This document shows, piece after piece, positions 44,229 to 46,865 of a stretch of DNA of 46,865 nucleotides. The notes beneath the pieces were generated by a model. That model made no database searches and had not been told where the DNA came from. It saw only the letters and a program-made list of their open reading frames with translations. Positions within the stretch are counted from its first letter, which is position 1. The number at the start of each line of letters is the position of its first letter. The stretch is from Fibrobacter succinogenes (GTDB lineage: Bacteria; Fibrobacterota; Fibrobacteria; Fibrobacterales; Fibrobacteraceae), in NCBI GenBank assembly GCA_902800345.1, contig CADCDO010000017.1, forward strand, positions 1-46,865, in the 5' to 3' direction. Position numbers and translations under genes: made by a program.

Positions 44229-46865
44229 CTAGGCTTTTACCGTCGTGAAGGCGAAGGCTTCGCCGTCGGCGTCGTTGGCTTCGAGACCATCAGCGGTAGC
44301 AGCCCACTTGATAGCGACCGCTTGTGTCTCGCCAGCGATGTAGGCTTCGTTTTCGGCAACGGCCTGTTTGAACACGTCGCTTGCAGAGAACAGCGTCACT
44401 TCGATCTTATCGGTGATGGCGTAGTTCTGGTCCTTACGGCGGTTCTGGATGCGGTTCACGAGTTCGCGGGCCACGCAGGCGCGGCGGAGCTCGTCGGTAA
44501 TCTTGAGGTCCAGAGCCACAGTGAAGTGCTGGTTGGCTTCCACGGCCATGCCGTCGGCAACGATGCGATTGAGCATCAAGCAGTCGGCACCGACTTCACC
44601 GAAGTCGAACTTGATGGTTTCGCCATTCTGCAGAGCCTTGATTTCGTCAACCGAGAGACTGTTGAGCTTGGCGGAAATCACCTTCATGTTCTTCGCGTAA
44701 TCCGGGCCCTTCGCCTTGATGGCGAGGAAGTTCGGTTTGGCGGAGAGCTGCACGAGCTTGGTTTCGTCTTCGAGGAACTTCATTTCGCGAACGTTGAGTT
44801 CTTCGAGGATCAAGTCCTTCATGGTCTCGGCGACGTTCTTTTCTTCGTTGCCGTGAGCAACGACCGTCATGCTGGCAATCGGCATACGGTTCTTTACGTT
44901 GTTCGTAGCGCGAATCACGCGGCCCATTTCGACCATGCCACGCACCATTCGCGCACGAGAATCTGGTAGATTTCTTCGGCGAGGAGCGGGAGGAACGGAG
45001 CAAGAATCTTGGAGAAGTCGACGAGCACCTTGTACATGGTGGCGTAGGCGGCGTTCTTGTCGCCATCGTTTTCGCTCTTCCAGAAGCGACGACGGCTGCG
45101 GCGCACGTACCAGTTCGTGAGGTCATCGACCGCGGCGATCACGGCGGGCACCACGTTGTACAGGCGGTAAGCCTTCATTTCCACTTCGACCTTGGCAGCG
45201 AGATCCTGCAGCGTTGCAAGCATCCAGCGGTCAAGTTCGTTGTCGCTCTTGACTTCCTGACCGGGCTTCCAGTTCAACTGGCCCTTGGCGGCGTCGGCGT
45301 TGTGGTTAGAGACAAAGAATGCAACAGCGTTCCAAAGCGGCAGCATCACCTGCTTCACGATGCCCTTCACGCCTTCTTCGCTGAAGCGCAGGTCTTCGGC
45401 CTTCAAAGCGGCAGAGTTGATCATGAACAAGCGAATAGCGTCAGCACCAGTTCGTTCGATGAGGTCGTTCGGGTCCGGATAGTTGCGTTTGGACTTACTC
45501 ATCTTGGAGCCGTCTTCGGCCAAGATAATACCGTTCACAATAACGTTCTTGAAAGCCGGCTTCTGGAACAAAGCGTTAGAAAGCACGGTCAGCGTGTAGA
45601 ACCAACCACGAGTCTGGTCGAGGCCTTCGGCGATGAAGTCAGCCGGGAAGCTGCGTTCCACGAGTTCCTTGTTTTCGAACGGGTAATGGCGGCTGGCATA
45701 CGGCATAGAACCGGATTCAAACCAGCAGTCGAAAACTTCCGGCGTACGGCGGTAAACCTTGCCGTTCTTTTCAATCGTGAGCTTATCGACAAAGTGCTTG
45801 TGCAAGTCGTCGAGCTTCACGCCAGTGAGCTGCTGGAGTTCTTCGATAGAACCCACAGCAATCATGTCGCCGTCGTCGCTGAGCCACACCGGAATCGGCG
45901 TACCCCAGAAGCGGTTACGGGAAAGGTTCCAGTCGCGAGCGCCTTCGAGCCACTTACCGAAACGGCCGTTCTTGATGTGGTCCGGGACCCAGTTCACCGT
46001 CTGGTTGTTTTCGACCATCCATTCCTTCAGGGTCTTGGTCACGCCGTCCTTGCTGGTAACAGGAGCGTCAATCTTGAGGAACCACGTCTTGAGAGCGCGG
46101 TAAATCAGAGGAACGCCGGTACGCCAGCAGTGCGGGTAGCTATGCACAATCACGTCCTGCTTGAACACGCGACCCTGTTCCTTGAAGAAGCGGATAATTT
46201 CCTTGTCAGCTTCCTTAGCGCCAAGGCCCTTCCACATCGGGACCTTGTCGGTGAACTTACCTTCAGTATCAAGCGGGTCGAAAAGGCCGAGGTCGAGTTC
46301 AGCACCCTTCTGGAAGTCTTCTTCACCGAAAGAAGGAGCGGTATGCACGGCGCCAGTACCGTCTTCGGTACTCACGTAGTCGGCGGGGTAAATCTTGTAG
46401 TGGCGGGACAGCTGGTCCGGCGTCACGAATGCATCGGAAGCATCGGAAATACGAGAAAGCGGTTCGTAGTCCTTGCCCACGAGTTCAGAGCCCTTGCATG
46501 TATCGACGATGTTCGGGTTCTTGAAGTAGGCCGCGGTACGGCTTGCGGCAATCCAGTACTTCTTGCCGTCCTGTTCCACAAGGTTGTAGTCCATGTCCGG
46601 GCCCACAACAATGCAGAAGTTGGAATAAAGTGTCCACGGGGTCGTCGTCCACACGAGGATGCTCGTGTCCTTGAACTTGGCTTCGTCCGTGTTGAGCGGG
46701 AAGATGAGGGTCAGGGACGGGTCCTGACGGTCCTTATAGCCCTGGTTCGTTTCGAAGTTCGAAAGCGGAGTCGCGAGAGCCGGGCTGTACGGCTGGATGC
46801 GGTAGCCCTGGTAGATGAGGCCCTTGTCGAAGCACTGCTTGAACACCCACCACACAGATTCCATG
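44229..46865 (-). CDS. ileS: Isoleucyl-tRNA synthetase, 5'-truncated by the window, frame broken near 44.95 kb
   Basis: The gene enters from the right edge; the internal sequence ESVWWVFKQCFDKGLIYQGY is in frame. Class I features are visible: the editing domain with DGTGAVHTAPSFGEEDF, WNLSRNRFWGTPIPVW, the KMSKS loop (DGSKMSKSKRNYPDPNDL) and the anticodon-binding domain (DDLTNWYVRRSRRRFWKSEN). After EEIYQILVRE the frame runs to a stop (44915). The C-terminal part resumes in another frame (MVRGMVEMGRVIRATNNVKN to the end at 44229), and ~30-40 residues expected between them are missing. Since the enzyme is essential, an assembly or sequencing error is likely. Confidence 0.93.

Noticed and set aside
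1..46865. tRNA, rRNA or prophage structural genes
   Set aside because: No cloverleaf, rRNA core or virion gene was recognised by eye; a tRNAscan or Infernal run would be needed to exclude small RNA genes fully.

Overview
ORGANISM. The window looks like a Fibrobacter-type chromosome (Fibrobacterota; rumen or gut). The reasons are a FISUMP-domain protein (F. succinogenes major paralogous domain) at 36175-36930, a lipoprotein opening with a Cys-Gly-Asp-Asp-Ser-rich stretch, and intergenic repeats of the types GATTGCTTCGCC..CTCGCAATGAC and GGATCCTTCG..CTCAGGATGAC. Many genes have a TATATT-like -10 element only 6-9 nt upstream of the start codon, which suggests frequent leaderless or near-leaderless transcripts. 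No rRNA, tRNA or CRISPR array was seen. LAYOUT, 1-1.5 kb: the 5' end of an NfnA/SudB-like flavoprotein gene, divergent from an Rrf2/IscR-like Fe-S regulator, then a secreted SagB-type nitroreductase. LAYOUT, 1.5-19 kb: an accessory island of defence, toxin-antitoxin and mobile genes, many decayed. It holds an AlbA_2/ATPase protein, an IS110 element with a likely bridge-RNA region, a DUF1016 (YhcG) nuclease, an XRE regulator plus DUF2075 nuclease-helicase pair, a restriction endonuclease-like gene plus DNA methyltransferase, a RhuM-PLD protein, a GNAT toxin-antitoxin pair, a RelB/DinJ-PIN toxin-antitoxin pair with an odd fusion, and a Fic-like protein lacking the catalytic histidine. Fragments of the same gene families (DUF1016, AAA/DUF4143, RhuM, RelB tail and a small unknown gene) recur, so the island has been shuffled by duplication and deletion. 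A ~140-bp leader repeat with conserved RNA hairpins precedes two of its genes; in one copy it is split by the IS110 element. LAYOUT, 19-33.4 kb, all on the minus strand: a TonB2-like energy-transduction operon (DUF3450, TtpC-like ExbB, ExbB, ExbD, TonB, TPR protein), an outer-membrane lipoprotein, a TonB-dependent receptor, and an ECF sigma factor / anti-sigma-like / caspase operon. Three promoters here, those of the ECF operon, the receptor and the TonB operon, share GGTAACACTTTT-N10-GGTGTT with identical spacing, so the sigma factor probably controls all three and itself. LAYOUT, 33.4-46.9 kb: a 270-bp array of four inverted repeats of unknown function, a nitroreductase, PepT, the FISUMP protein, a Gfo/Idh/MocA oxidoreductase fused to a TolB-like propeller, a ketopantoate-reductase-family enzyme, a Nudix hydrolase, a low-molecular-weight protein phosphatase, lipoproteins, two paralogous envelope proteins, and most of ileS, whose reading frame is broken near 44.95 kb. 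HOW IT FITS TOGETHER. The TonB block is a complete uptake machine (inner-membrane motor, TonB arm, receptor, surface lipoprotein) that appears to be co-regulated with a secreted caspase-repeat-barrel protein by one ECF sigma factor. The left island is a horizontal-transfer hot spot with at least four candidate defence or toxin modules.
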